Source of the DNA: Paraflavisolibacter caeni
GTDB lineage: Bacteria; Bacteroidota; Bacteroidia; Chitinophagales; Chitinophagaceae
NCBI RefSeq assembly: GCF_025628885.1
Contig: NZ_JAOTIF010000021.1
Coordinates: forward strand, 62,001 to 126,000
Length of the DNA stretch: 64,000 nucleotides
Reading direction: 5' to 3'
In this document: positions 55,895 through 64,000 of the stretch, one piece after another
Layout of the letters: each line of letters starts with the position of its first letter
How positions within the stretch are numbered: position 1 is the first letter of the stretch
Made by a program: the position numbers and the translations under genes
Notes under the pieces: generated by a model
What the model was told of the DNA's origin: nothing
The model's input: only the letters and a program-made list of their open reading frames with translations
Database searches by the model: none

Positions 55895-56740
55895 ATGCGT
55901 AAACTCTTTTTTTTATCTGTACTCATCTGTAGCTCTTTCTTATCTTTTTCTCAATGGCAGGCCGGTTTATTTGGTGGCATATCAACATATCGGGGAGATA
56001 TAAACGGAAAATCAATATTTCAAAAACAGCTTATTAAACCGGCAATAGGCGCAATTGTTAGATACGAATGGAGTGATCTGGTTCATTTCCGTGCAGGCTT
56101 GACATATGCAAAAGTCGCTGGAAATGATCAATATAATGAGAAAGAATATTTACGCATCAGGAATCTAAACTTTGAATCTTCTTTATTTGAATTAAGTCTA
56201 TTAGGTGAAATTCACACCTTTGATTTAAATGTAAAAAGGTGGTCTCCTTACGCCTTTGGAGGAATAGCAATTTATCATTTCAACCCATATACAAAAGATA
56301 CTGCAGGCCAAAAAGTTTATTTAAGACCTTTATCTACTGAAGGTCAAGGTTTGCCGGGGTATGGAAAACGCTATTCTTTAACTCAATTCGCATTGCCATT
56401 TGGCGCTGGTATAAAATTCAAGCTTACCGACCGTCTATTACTTGGGGCCGAAATGGGTTTTCGTAAATTATTTACAGATTACCTTGACGATGTTAGTAGC
56501 AATTATGCTGATGCTGCGGATCTGCTTGCATCTCGGGGCCAGCAGGCCGTTGATTTAGCTTACCGTAGTGATGAATTGCCGGGAGGTAATCCAAATTACC
56601 CGGAAAAAGGTGCTCAAAGGGGTGGTTCATTGCAAAAAGACTGGTATTATTTCACTGGGCTTCATCTTTCCTATCGTTTGGGTTCAGGTTTCAGCAGTGG
56701 AGGCCGGTCAAGACTGGATTGTCCTAAAGTTCCCCTGTAG
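55895..56740 (+). CDS. DUF6089 outer-membrane beta-barrel protein
   Basis: 281-residue exported protein with signal peptide (VLICSSFLSFSQ) and a predicted small outer-membrane barrel. The family pattern is GLFGGISTYRGDIN at the start, VRYEWSDLVHFRAGLTYAKV, WSPYAFGGIAIYHFNPY, and QFALPFGAGIKFKLTDRLLL, with a long acidic/serine loop before the final strand. Function unknown. It ends at a perfect 18-bp terminator. Confidence 0.85.
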   Translation: MRKLFFLSVLICSSFLSFSQWQAGLFGGISTYRGDINGKSIFQKQLIKPAIGAIVRYEWSDLVHFRAGLTYAKVAGNDQYNEKEYLRIRNLNFESSLFELSLLGEIHTFDLNVKRWSPYAFGGIAIYHFNPYTKDTAGQKVYLRPLSTEGQGLPGYGKRYSLTQFALPFGAGIKFKLTDRLLLGAEMGFRKLFTDYLDDVSSNYADAADLLASRGQQAVDLAYRSDELPGGNPNYPEKGAQRGGSLQKDWYYFTGLHLSYRLGSGFSSGGRSRLDCPKVPL

Positions 56741-56766
56741 AATTTTATCTAAAACCATATTTCCTG

Positions 56767-56809
56767 AACGTCATTTGTAAAAGCAGGACCAGCTTTTACA
56801 AATGACGTT
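56767..56809 (+). terminator. Perfect 18-bp hairpin after DUF6089 gene
   Basis: Arms 56767-56784 and 56792-56809 (core GTCATTTGTAAAAGC) are perfect reverse complements with a seven-base loop. It is followed by TTTAGCTTTT and lies 26 bases after the stop. Confidence 0.85.
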
Positions 56810-56886
56810 TTAGCTTTTAAAAACATTCGCCTGACATTCTTCATTACCTTTTGCAAAGAATCATCTTTATTTTACATTTCCCAAGG

Positions 56887-56894
56887 TACCTTTG
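56887..56894 (+). promoter_or_regulatory. Candidate promoter of the UbiD-type gene
   Basis: TACCTTTG matches TAnnTTTG and ends 13 bases before the ATG, implying an almost leaderless mRNA. Confidence 0.4.
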
Positions 56895-56907
56895 TCCAAT
56901 TTAGAAT

Positions 56908-58836
56908 ATGACGTACAAAAACCTGCAGCACTTTATAGATGTGCTGGAAAAAGAAGGGGAGCTCATCCGGATTAAGGAATATGTTGATCCTAAATTGGAA
57001 ATAGCTGAAATTACAGACAGGATTTCGAAAACACCTGGGGGAGGCAAAGCCCTTTTGTTTGAAAATACAGGTTACGATTTCCCGGTATTAATGAACGCCT
57101 ATGGAAGTGAAAGACGGATGTGTCTTGCTCTGGGTGTTAATGCTTTGGATGATGTAGCTAAAGATATAGAATCTCTTTTTCACATGCTGTCGGCTCCTAA
57201 AGAGAGCATCATTGATAAATTAAAAATGCTGCCAAAACTTGGACAGTTTGCCAGCTGGATGCCCAAAGTGAGGAGTGGAAAGGGGGAATGTCAACAAGTT
57301 GTTTGGCAAGGTAAAGATGCTGATATTACAAAACTCCCTGTAATTACTTGCTGGCCTAAAGACGGCGGGCCTTTTGTAACGCTTCCTATTATACACACAA
57401 AAGATCCCATTTCGCAAACACGTAATGTTGGCATGTATCGCATGCAGATATTTGGTCCACAACTTACCGGCATGCATTGGCATAAACATAAGGTTTCTGC
57501 AAAGCATTTCAACGAATACAAAAAGCTAGGCAAAAAAATGCCTGTAGCTGTTGCTCTGGGCGGCGATCCTGTTTATGCATATTCTGCAACAGCACCATTG
57601 CCGGAGAACGTTGATGAATATATGTTGGCCGGATTTCTCCGAAAGAAAAAAGTAGAACTGGTTAAATGTATCACAGTTCCTGAAATTGAAGTGCCTGCAG
57701 ATGCCGATTTTGTGATTGAGGGTTATGTTGATCCAAATGACGATTTGATTTGGGAAGGACCTTTTGGTGACCATACTGGCTATTATTCACTTCCTGATTG
57801 GTATCCTCGTTTTCATATTACCTGCATTACTCATAAAAAAGACGCCATTTATCCTGCTACTATTGTAGGTATTCCGCCCCAGGAAGACGCCTGGTTAGGA
57901 AAAGCCACCGAACGGATTTTCCTGGCGCCAATGAAAATGACGATGATTCCAGAAATCATTGACATGGACATGCCAATAGAAGGCGTATTTCACAACCTGG
58001 TGATTGCACAAATTAAAAAAGAATACGCCGGCCAGGGACAGAAGGTAATGAATGCTATGTGGGGGGCAGGGCAGATGATGTTCAATAAAATTCTGGTATT
58101 AGCTGATGAAGGAGTAAAAATTCAAAATTATGAGGAGCTAACCCGTTATGCTTTGCAAAACCTGAACCCGGCAACAGATATATATTACACTCAGGGGCCA
58201 ATGGATGTGCTGGATCATAGTTGTAATAAATTAGGATTTGGTGGGAAAATGTGCCTTGATGGAACAAAAAAATATGAAGAGGAAATAGATGATACTTATG
58301 ACCTGGAAAACACAATAAGCGAAATCAATGATGACGATATCATTCAGCGTTTTCCTGAAATCATGAAGGTTAATAGTTCTTTACTTCAAAAAGGAATTCC
58401 AGTTTTGGTCATATCTGTTGAAAAGAATAGAAAGGGACATGTGCAGGAGCTACATCAAAACATCTGTCAATTGACTGAAGTTGAAGGTATAAAGCTCATT
58501 CTATATGTAGAGCATAGTGTAGATGCAGGTGATTTAGCTGTTGCCTTATGGCGTTTCTGCAATAACTTAGATCCAAAGAGAGATCATATTTTAGTCAATC
58601 GTCCCTCCGTTAGAAATCCTAATAAAAATTTTACCTGTATGGGATTAGACGGTACGCGGAAAACCAAAGACCTGGATAATTTTCAGCGTGACTGGCCAAA
58701 CATTATCGTTGCTGACGATGAAACGATCCGGTCTGTGGATGAAAAGTGGAACAGGCTAGGATTAGGAGCTTTTCTGCCATCACCATCACTGAAATATAAA
58801 AGCGGTGTTTACGGTAATGAAGCAACCGTAAGTTAA
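56908..58836 (+). CDS. UbiD-family prenyl-FMN decarboxylase (menaquinone type)
   Basis: 642-residue decarboxylase. The UbiD signatures are present: the central WEGPFGDHTGYYSLPDWY with catalytic Glu/Arg neighbourhood, MYRMQIFGPQLTGMHWHKH, and KMTMIPEIIDMDMPIEGVFH. Its length and C-terminal extension match the menaquinone-pathway decarboxylase group rather than short ubiquinone UbiD (about 490). Menaquinone is the usual quinone of this phylum. The partner prenyltransferase UbiX/MqnP is not nearby. Confidence 0.9.
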   Translation: MTYKNLQHFIDVLEKEGELIRIKEYVDPKLEIAEITDRISKTPGGGKALLFENTGYDFPVLMNAYGSERRMCLALGVNALDDVAKDIESLFHMLSAPKESIIDKLKMLPKLGQFASWMPKVRSGKGECQQVVWQGKDADITKLPVITCWPKDGGPFVTLPIIHTKDPISQTRNVGMYRMQIFGPQLTGMHWHKHKVSAKHFNEYKKLGKKMPVAVALGGDPVYAYSATAPLPENVDEYMLAGFLRKKKVELVKCITVPEIEVPADADFVIEGYVDPNDDLIWEGPFGDHTGYYSLPDWYPRFHITCITHKKDAIYPATIVGIPPQEDAWLGKATERIFLAPMKMTMIPEIIDMDMPIEGVFHNLVIAQIKKEYAGQGQKVMNAMWGAGQMMFNKILVLADEGVKIQNYEELTRYALQNLNPATDIYYTQGPMDVLDHSCNKLGFGGKMCLDGTKKYEEEIDDTYDLENTISEINDDDIIQRFPEIMKVNSSLLQKGIPVLVISVEKNRKGHVQELHQNICQLTEVEGIKLILYVEHSVDAGDLAVALWRFCNNLDPKRDHILVNRPSVRNPNKNFTCMGLDGTRKTKDLDNFQRDWPNIIVADDETIRSVDEKWNRLGLGAFLPSPSLKYKSGVYGNEATVS

Positions 58837-59033
58837 ATATACCGTAATTTGAATGTATTGAGTTAAGGGGTTACCGCCCGGACCATTAATTTGAGCCAGG
58901 AAGTTGCTAATTATTTGCTGTCGAGTTGTGATCTATTTGGTAACCCTTTCCCCAATTTCTACATTTTTGGTTTGGCAAGCTTTTAGTCTTGATAATTTAA
59001 GAGCTCTTTTCATCATCTCAGAAACCATTTTAT

Positions 59034-59939
59034 ATGAAAAAGACAGTTTTAGGGTTGCTGTTTTGTTTAGCGGGAATTTTTTCCTTTTCACAAGAAATTG
59101 AAAACACACTACTCTGGCGAATAAGCGGTAAATCTCTCTCAAAACCCTCTTACTTGTTTGGTACTATTCACCTCCTTTGTTCGGATGATATACAACTTAG
59201 CGACAGCCTGAAAACTGCCATCCAGCAGAGTGATAAAATTTACCTCGAGTTGGATATGGATAATCTTTTCGAAGTAATGAGCGCCATGAATAAGATGAAG
59301 ATGCGGAATGATACTACTCTTTCAGATCTGTTAACCAGCACTGAATATGAAAAGGTCAAATCTTATTTTAAGAGAAACGGAAGTATGATCCCATTTTCAA
59401 TGCTAGAGACTTATAAGCCTATGCTTACTGCTTCAACTTTGATGCAATCGAATATGAATTGCAAGGCCGTGGCTGTTGAACAAATGGTGATGAAGGAGGC
59501 CAAGGAAAACAGGAAAGAGATTAAAGGGCTCGAAACTATGGCCTATCAATTAAGCATATTTGATAGTATACCTTATAAGTTTCAGGCGCAACAATTATTG
59601 CATTTTGTGGAAAATCTAGATACCTCTTCAGAATCCAGTGCAAAGGAATATGAAGAGCTGGCTATGGCATATAAAGCACAAGATCTGAATAAGATGGAAA
59701 TGCTTACTGGTAAAGATGTTATGGGCTTTGGTAACTTTACAGAGGTACTTTTATACAACCGGAATAAAAACTGGGTTTCTAAACTTGCTGGACTAATCAA
59801 TAACCAGTCATTGGTAATTGCCGTAGGCGCAGGGCATTTGCCAGGAGAAAAAGGATTAATTAATCTCTTACGGTTAGCTGGTTATAGGGTAGAACCTATG
59901 GAGAATAAAATGAATAGGTGGAAAGAAAGGACTCTGTAA
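59034..59939 (+). CDS. TraB/GumN family protein, exported
   Basis: 301-residue protein with signal peptide (LLFCLAGIFSFSQ) and the TraB/GumN fold. Family motifs are LWRISGKSLSKPSYLFGTIH (the GxxH motif), IYLELDMDN with conserved Glu, and AVGAGHLPGEKGLINLLRLA with the second conserved Gly-His. These residues resemble those of Tiki metalloproteases, so peptidase activity is possible. It is a single gene between the UbiD-type and rhamnosidase genes. Confidence 0.88.
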   Translation: MKKTVLGLLFCLAGIFSFSQEIENTLLWRISGKSLSKPSYLFGTIHLLCSDDIQLSDSLKTAIQQSDKIYLELDMDNLFEVMSAMNKMKMRNDTTLSDLLTSTEYEKVKSYFKRNGSMIPFSMLETYKPMLTASTLMQSNMNCKAVAVEQMVMKEAKENRKEIKGLETMAYQLSIFDSIPYKFQAQQLLHFVENLDTSSESSAKEYEELAMAYKAQDLNKMEMLTGKDVMGFGNFTEVLLYNRNKNWVSKLAGLINNQSLVIAVGAGHLPGEKGLINLLRLAGYRVEPMENKMNRWKERTL

Positions 59940-60092
59940 ATATCTCTCTATCAACCCTTTCATACCAGAAGTTAAAATTAATTGGTAACAGAATAATCCA
60001 TCAAGCTAGTAAGACTTTGCATTGTCAGGTATGAGCGAATGCCTAATTTTAGCCGCTTTGAACGCTCATCATATATCAATTTGTTTTGCCAG

Positions 60093-62891
60093 ATGTATAA
60101 AGTTTCTGTTACAGCTTTATTTTTATTGCTTTCAACTCTGGGTTTTGCTCAAAAATTATATATTGTCAATCTCAAATGTGAAAGCCGCAATAATCCATTA
60201 GGTATTGAATCCCCTTCACCAAAATTGAGTTGGGAACTGAAGTCCGATCAGCGCAATGTCTTGCAAACAGCTTATCGCATCCTGGTTGCTGATCATCCAG
60301 ACTTGTTACAAAACGCTTCAGGAAATATTTGGGACTCGAAGAAAGTAACCTCAAATGCCTCCATCCAGGTAGCGTATTTAGGTAAAAAATTGCAACCTGC
60401 GAAAACATATTACTGGAAAGTAATGGTTTGGGACAATAAAGGAAATGCATCTACCTGGAGTAAAGAGGGGACATGGCAAATGGGATTGCCTGCTACTACA
60501 GATTGGAAAGGCGCTCACTGGATTGCTTACGAAAAACTTCCGGCTTCTAATAAAGTGATCCTGCCAACAAGCGAGATGAAAGACAAGTACAATGGGAATA
60601 ATGTATTGCCTTTGATCCGCAAGAGTTTTACAATTCAGAAGCCCGTAAAAAAAGCTACACTTTTCATTTGTGGCCTTGGCCATTTTGAAGCAAGCCTGAA
60701 CGGAAACAAAATTGGTGATCACTTTCTCGATCCTGGTTGGACCAAATACAATCAACAGGCATTATACGTTCCCTTTGATGTAACGCAACATCTGAAACAG
60801 GGTACAAATGCATTTGGTGTCATGCTGGGTAATGGTTTTTATTATGTTCCGCCTGTAAAAGGACGTTACCGTAAACTAAAAACAGGTTTTGGATATCCCA
60901 AAATGATTTGTCGTTTAGTAATTGATTATAAGGATGGTACACAGGATAACATAGTCAGTGATGCGTCATGGAAAACTGATCAAAGTCCTATTGTTTTCAC
61001 AAGCATCTATGGTGGAGAAGATTATCATGCAACACTTGAACAACCAGGTTGGAATACTTCTTCTTTCAATGACATTTCCTGGAAACAGGTCTTGGTTGTT
61101 GATGGTCCGCCAGTGCTGAATTCGCAAATGGCTGAACCTGTAAAAGTGATGGAAACATTCGCTCCCAGGAGGATTAACAAAATTCAGCCAAATATTTGGG
61201 TTTATGATATGGGGCAAAATGCTTCAGGCATTCCTATGATAAGTGTACAAGGAAAGAAAGGCGACACAATCCGTATTTATCCTTCAGAATTATTGCAGGA
61301 AGATGGTACTCCTAACCAAAGACCAACAGGAAGTCCATATTATTTTGAATATGTGCTTAAGGGAAATGGAATTGAAACCTGGCAACCTCGTTTTACTTAT
61401 TATGGATTTCGCTATCTGCAGGTGAAAGGCGGTATTCCTAAAGGAGAAAACAATCCTGGAAACCTGCCAGTTATAAATGAGTTGAAAAGTCTGCACATAC
61501 GCAATGCTGCCAATAGGGTAGGAACATTTACTTCTTCTAATGAATTATTTAATCGAACAAATTTTCTAATTGACTGGTCTGTAAAAAGCAATATGGTTAG
61601 TCTTTTTACCGATTGTCCTCATCGTGAAAAATTAGGTTGGCTGGAACAAGCACATCTAATGGGCAATTCTGTACAATTTAATTACGATGTGGCCAATTTG
61701 AATAAAAAGATACTGTCAGACATGATGTTTTCTCAGACGGACAGTGGACTTATACCAGAGATCGCCCCGGAATACGTAAAATTTGAATGGGGCGGCAACA
61801 TGTTCCGTGATTCACCAGAATGGGGTAGTACCAGTATTATATTGCCTTGGTATATGTATCAGTGGTATGGTGACAAACAAGTACTTAAAGATTGTTATCC
61901 CATGATGCAGCGGTATATTAGTTACCTGCAAATGAAAGCCAAAAATCATATACTTTACCAGGGCTTAGGTGATTGGTACGATTTAGGGCCAAAGCCTCCT
62001 GGCGTTTCTCAATTGACGCCAATGGGTGTTACTGGTACTGCTATTTACTATTATGATTTAAATATACTTAGTAAAATTGCCAGGATGCTCGGCAAATCAA
62101 ATGATGCAGCTAAATATGATCAATTGGCGGTAGAAGTAAAAAATGCCTTCAACAATAAGTTTTTCAATAAAGAGACCAAACAATATGCTACTGGTAATCA
62201 GACTGCTAATGCAATGGCTGTTTATATGAAACTGGTGGAACCCCGGTATAAAAATGCAGTCGTAGAGAATATTGTGAAAGATATCCGTAATCGAAATAAC
62301 AGCTTATCTGCAGGGGATATCGGCTACCGGTATTTACTTCGTGTATTAGAAGAAGAAGGACGATCTGATGTGATTTTCGATATGAACAACCGGTCAGATG
62401 TGCCGGGATATGGTTATCAGTTGGCTAAAGGCGCCACTGCGCTTACAGAATCCTGGCAGGCTTTACCTAATGTTTCTAACAATCACTTGATGCTGGGACA
62501 CCTTATGGAATGGTTTTATAGCGGTCTAGCTGGGATCAATCAGTCAGAACAGTCGATTGGTTTCAAAGAAATAATTATTAACCCGCAGGTTGTTGGTGAT
62601 GTTGACTATGTGAATAGCTCATATCAAACACCTTTTGGCATGGTGCGCAGTGAATGGAAAAAAAAGGACAGTGAATTTTCGCTCATTGTTAGCATACCTG
62701 TTAATACAACTGCAGTCGTTTATTTACCTGCTTCAGCTCAAAACAAAATTTCGGCAAATAATCTTCCGTTGAACAAGTTAAAAGATGGTAAGTTTCTGGG
62801 CTACAAAGGCAAGAAAGCAATGGTGAAGATAGGCTCTGGTAACTATTTGTTTTCAGTTTCTGGTGATTATCAATACGCAGTTCAACAATAG
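60093..62891 (+). CDS. Secreted GH78 alpha-L-rhamnosidase
   Basis: Removes terminal alpha-L-rhamnose from plant or bacterial glycans. I start at ATG 60093 (932 residues), followed by a signal peptide ending LGFAQ; the longer frame adds 18 non-signal residues. Domains in order: N-terminal fibronectin-like part (GIESPSPKLSWELKSD), a beta-sandwich (FICGLGHFEASLNGNKIGDH), the (alpha/alpha)6 barrel (FTDCPHREKLGWLEQAHLMG, SPEWGSTSIILPWYMYQWYG) with acidic catalytic residues, and a C-terminal beta domain. A sugar isomerase-like gene starts 30 bases downstream. Confidence 0.94.
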   Translation: MYKVSVTALFLLLSTLGFAQKLYIVNLKCESRNNPLGIESPSPKLSWELKSDQRNVLQTAYRILVADHPDLLQNASGNIWDSKKVTSNASIQVAYLGKKLQPAKTYYWKVMVWDNKGNASTWSKEGTWQMGLPATTDWKGAHWIAYEKLPASNKVILPTSEMKDKYNGNNVLPLIRKSFTIQKPVKKATLFICGLGHFEASLNGNKIGDHFLDPGWTKYNQQALYVPFDVTQHLKQGTNAFGVMLGNGFYYVPPVKGRYRKLKTGFGYPKMICRLVIDYKDGTQDNIVSDASWKTDQSPIVFTSIYGGEDYHATLEQPGWNTSSFNDISWKQVLVVDGPPVLNSQMAEPVKVMETFAPRRINKIQPNIWVYDMGQNASGIPMISVQGKKGDTIRIYPSELLQEDGTPNQRPTGSPYYFEYVLKGNGIETWQPRFTYYGFRYLQVKGGIPKGENNPGNLPVINELKSLHIRNAANRVGTFTSSNELFNRTNFLIDWSVKSNMVSLFTDCPHREKLGWLEQAHLMGNSVQFNYDVANLNKKILSDMMFSQTDSGLIPEIAPEYVKFEWGGNMFRDSPEWGSTSIILPWYMYQWYGDKQVLKDCYPMMQRYISYLQMKAKNHILYQGLGDWYDLGPKPPGVSQLTPMGVTGTAIYYYDLNILSKIARMLGKSNDAAKYDQLAVEVKNAFNNKFFNKETKQYATGNQTANAMAVYMKLVEPRYKNAVVENIVKDIRNRNNSLSAGDIGYRYLLRVLEEEGRSDVIFDMNNRSDVPGYGYQLAKGATALTESWQALPNVSNNHLMLGHLMEWFYSGLAGINQSEQSIGFKEIIINPQVVGDVDYVNSSYQTPFGMVRSEWKKKDSEFSLIVSIPVNTTAVVYLPASAQNKISANNLPLNKLKDGKFLGYKGKKAMVKIGSGNYLFSVSGDYQYAVQQ

Positions 62892-62921
62892 CTAATATTG
62901 ATCATGATTTAAACAGAAAAA

Positions 62922-64000
62922 ATGCGGCTTATGCAATCAAGCAAATTAGACCGTTTCACTCAATCTCATATTAAGATTGGTCTATTTGGAATTGGCCTTG
63001 ATACCTACTGGCCTCAATTTGCAGGTCTGAAAGAAAGACTGGAAGGATACTTGTCAACAGTGCAGCAAAAACTTTCTGCCATTCATCCTCAGATTGTGAA
63101 TGCTGGTCTTGTAGATTCTGCTGATAAAGCTTTTGAGGCCGGCCGTATGTTTAAAAAAGAGGATGTTGATATTATCTTCCTTTATGTGACTACTTATGCA
63201 TTGTCCTCCACTGTATTACCTGTGGTGCAGCGAGCAAAGGTTCCGGTAATTATCTTGAATCTTTCACCTGAAGCGGCTATTGATTATACTGCTTTTAATG
63301 CTATGACCGACCGCTCCAAAATGACCGGTGAATGGTTGGCTTATTGTTCCGCATGTCCTGTACCAGAGATTGCCAATGTGTTCAATAGGGTGGGAGTAAG
63401 GTTTCACCAAATCACAGGCATGCTGCATGACGATCCGGAAGGCTGGAAGGAAATTACAGAATGGGTAGAAGCTGCAAAGGTTGCCAACATTATGGCTTAC
63501 AATCGCCTTGGATGTATGGGACATTATTACAGTGGTATGCTCGATATCTATACAGACCTTACTACACAGTATGCACACTTCGGAGGGCATATTGAGCTAC
63601 TTGAAGTAGAAGAACTCGCTTCCTTAAGAAAAGAAGTGACAGAGTCAGAAATGAGTGAAAGGATCAACCTGTTTTATGAGACTTTTGATGTTCAATCAGA
63701 TTGCTCAGTGGAAGAGTTGGAGAAGGCCGCCATTACTTCTGTTGCATTAGAAAGATTAGTGGCGCGACACAAATTGGGCTCGATAGCATATTACTATAAA
63801 GGGACAGGAAACCAGGAGAACGAAGAAGCTATTGCTTCTATTATTCTTGGTAATTCATTGCTTACTGCTAGCGGTGTACCTGTTGCCGGCGAATATGAAA
63901 TCAAGAATGTACAAGCCATGAAGATCATGGATTCATTTGGTGCAGGTGGTTCCTTTACTGAATATTATGCAATGGATTTCAAGGATGATGTCGTGCTGAT
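62922..64000 (+). CDS. L-arabinose/L-fucose isomerase-family protein, 3' end cut by window edge
   Basis: An open frame from ATG 62922 (or ATG 62931) to the right edge, about 359 codons. It shows the isomerase-family pattern: IKIGLFGIGLDTYWPQFAGL near the start, VDIIFLYVTTYALSSTVLPV, VPVIILNLSP, GEWLAYCSACPVPEI, and VQAMKIMDSFGAGGSFTEYY near the edge. It is likely to bind a manganese ion and act on an aldose. It is not a canonical RhaA, and its true substrate is unclear. Close spacing to the rhamnosidase suggests one transcript. Confidence 0.85.
   Translation, partial: MRLMQSSKLDRFTQSHIKIGLFGIGLDTYWPQFAGLKERLEGYLSTVQQKLSAIHPQIVNAGLVDSADKAFEAGRMFKKEDVDIIFLYVTTYALSSTVLPVVQRAKVPVIILNLSPEAAIDYTAFNAMTDRSKMTGEWLAYCSACPVPEIANVFNRVGVRFHQITGMLHDDPEGWKEITEWVEAAKVANIMAYNRLGCMGHYYSGMLDIYTDLTTQYAHFGGHIELLEVEELASLRKEVTESEMSERINLFYETFDVQSDCSVEELEKAAITSVALERLVARHKLGSIAYYYKGTGNQENEEAIASIILGNSLLTASGVPVAGEYEIKNVQAMKIMDSFGAGGSFTEYYAMDFKDDVVL

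Overview
The window is chromosomal DNA from a member of the Bacteroidota, most likely the family Chitinophagaceae (inferred from protein flavour, not from any search). The signs are AT-rich intergenic DNA, several perfect matches to the Bacteroidota -7 promoter element TAnnTTTG, mostly weak Shine-Dalgarno sites, many secreted proteins whose signal peptides end in FAQ, FSQ or YSQ, a DUF6089 outer-membrane protein, DUF4403, baeRF and DUF1835 proteins, and a prenylated-FMN (UbiD-type) menaquinone decarboxylase. I see no rRNA, tRNA, CRISPR array, prophage or intact insertion sequence.

Layout. 1-10.1 kb: dnaE (C-terminus cut by the left edge), a secreted NlpC/P60 peptidase, a Wzx-like flippase, an M1 aminopeptidase, a peptide-binding lipoprotein and a small acidic protein. 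10.5-16 kb: topoisomerase IV parE and parC with a DUF1835 gene between them. 16-18.6 kb: a leftward group accD, smpB and a secreted protein of unknown role. 19-29 kb: glucose and alpha-glucan metabolism: a ROK kinase and a FucP-type sugar importer (leftward), then glgA, glgC, a second sugar transporter and a periplasmic GH13 amylase (rightward). The matching 4-alpha-glucanotransferase (malQ) lies at 52 kb. 30-31.6 kb: kduD-kduI, for unsaturated uronates. 31.8-34 kb: a YdjM-type membrane hydrolase that seems to start at an ATT codon, and a cardiolipin synthase. 34.2-42 kb: a group that looks like a stress or dormancy regulon: a baeRF-type protein, a flavin oxidase-like protein, a receiver-Crp/Fnr fusion, a DUF892 ferritin-like protein, Hsp20, a site-2 protease with a CBS region and an L,D-transpeptidase. 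42-56.8 kb: a membrane-anchored MutS-like ATPase, a TPR protein, argS, a GtrA protein, a DUF4403 lipoprotein, dnaK, a 51-residue membrane protein, malQ overlapping a dipeptide epimerase, and a DUF6089 protein. 56.9-64 kb: a UbiD-type decarboxylase, a TraB/GumN protein, a GH78 alpha-L-rhamnosidase and the start of an arabinose/fucose-isomerase-like gene cut by the right edge.

The most unusual signal is non-coding. Two intergenic elements (6139-6304 and 28930-29094) are each built of about fifteen degenerate units repeating every 11 bp. They lie in opposite orientation, share an exact 12-mer in the same unit phase, and their units tend to begin TAYGG. They are neither coding nor CRISPR, and I do not recognise them as a named repeat family. 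The window also holds many long, often perfect terminator hairpins, including a 30-bp perfect inverted repeat after glgC and a set of related hairpins with a GCTGNNTCA core, two of which have identical AAAGTA loops.
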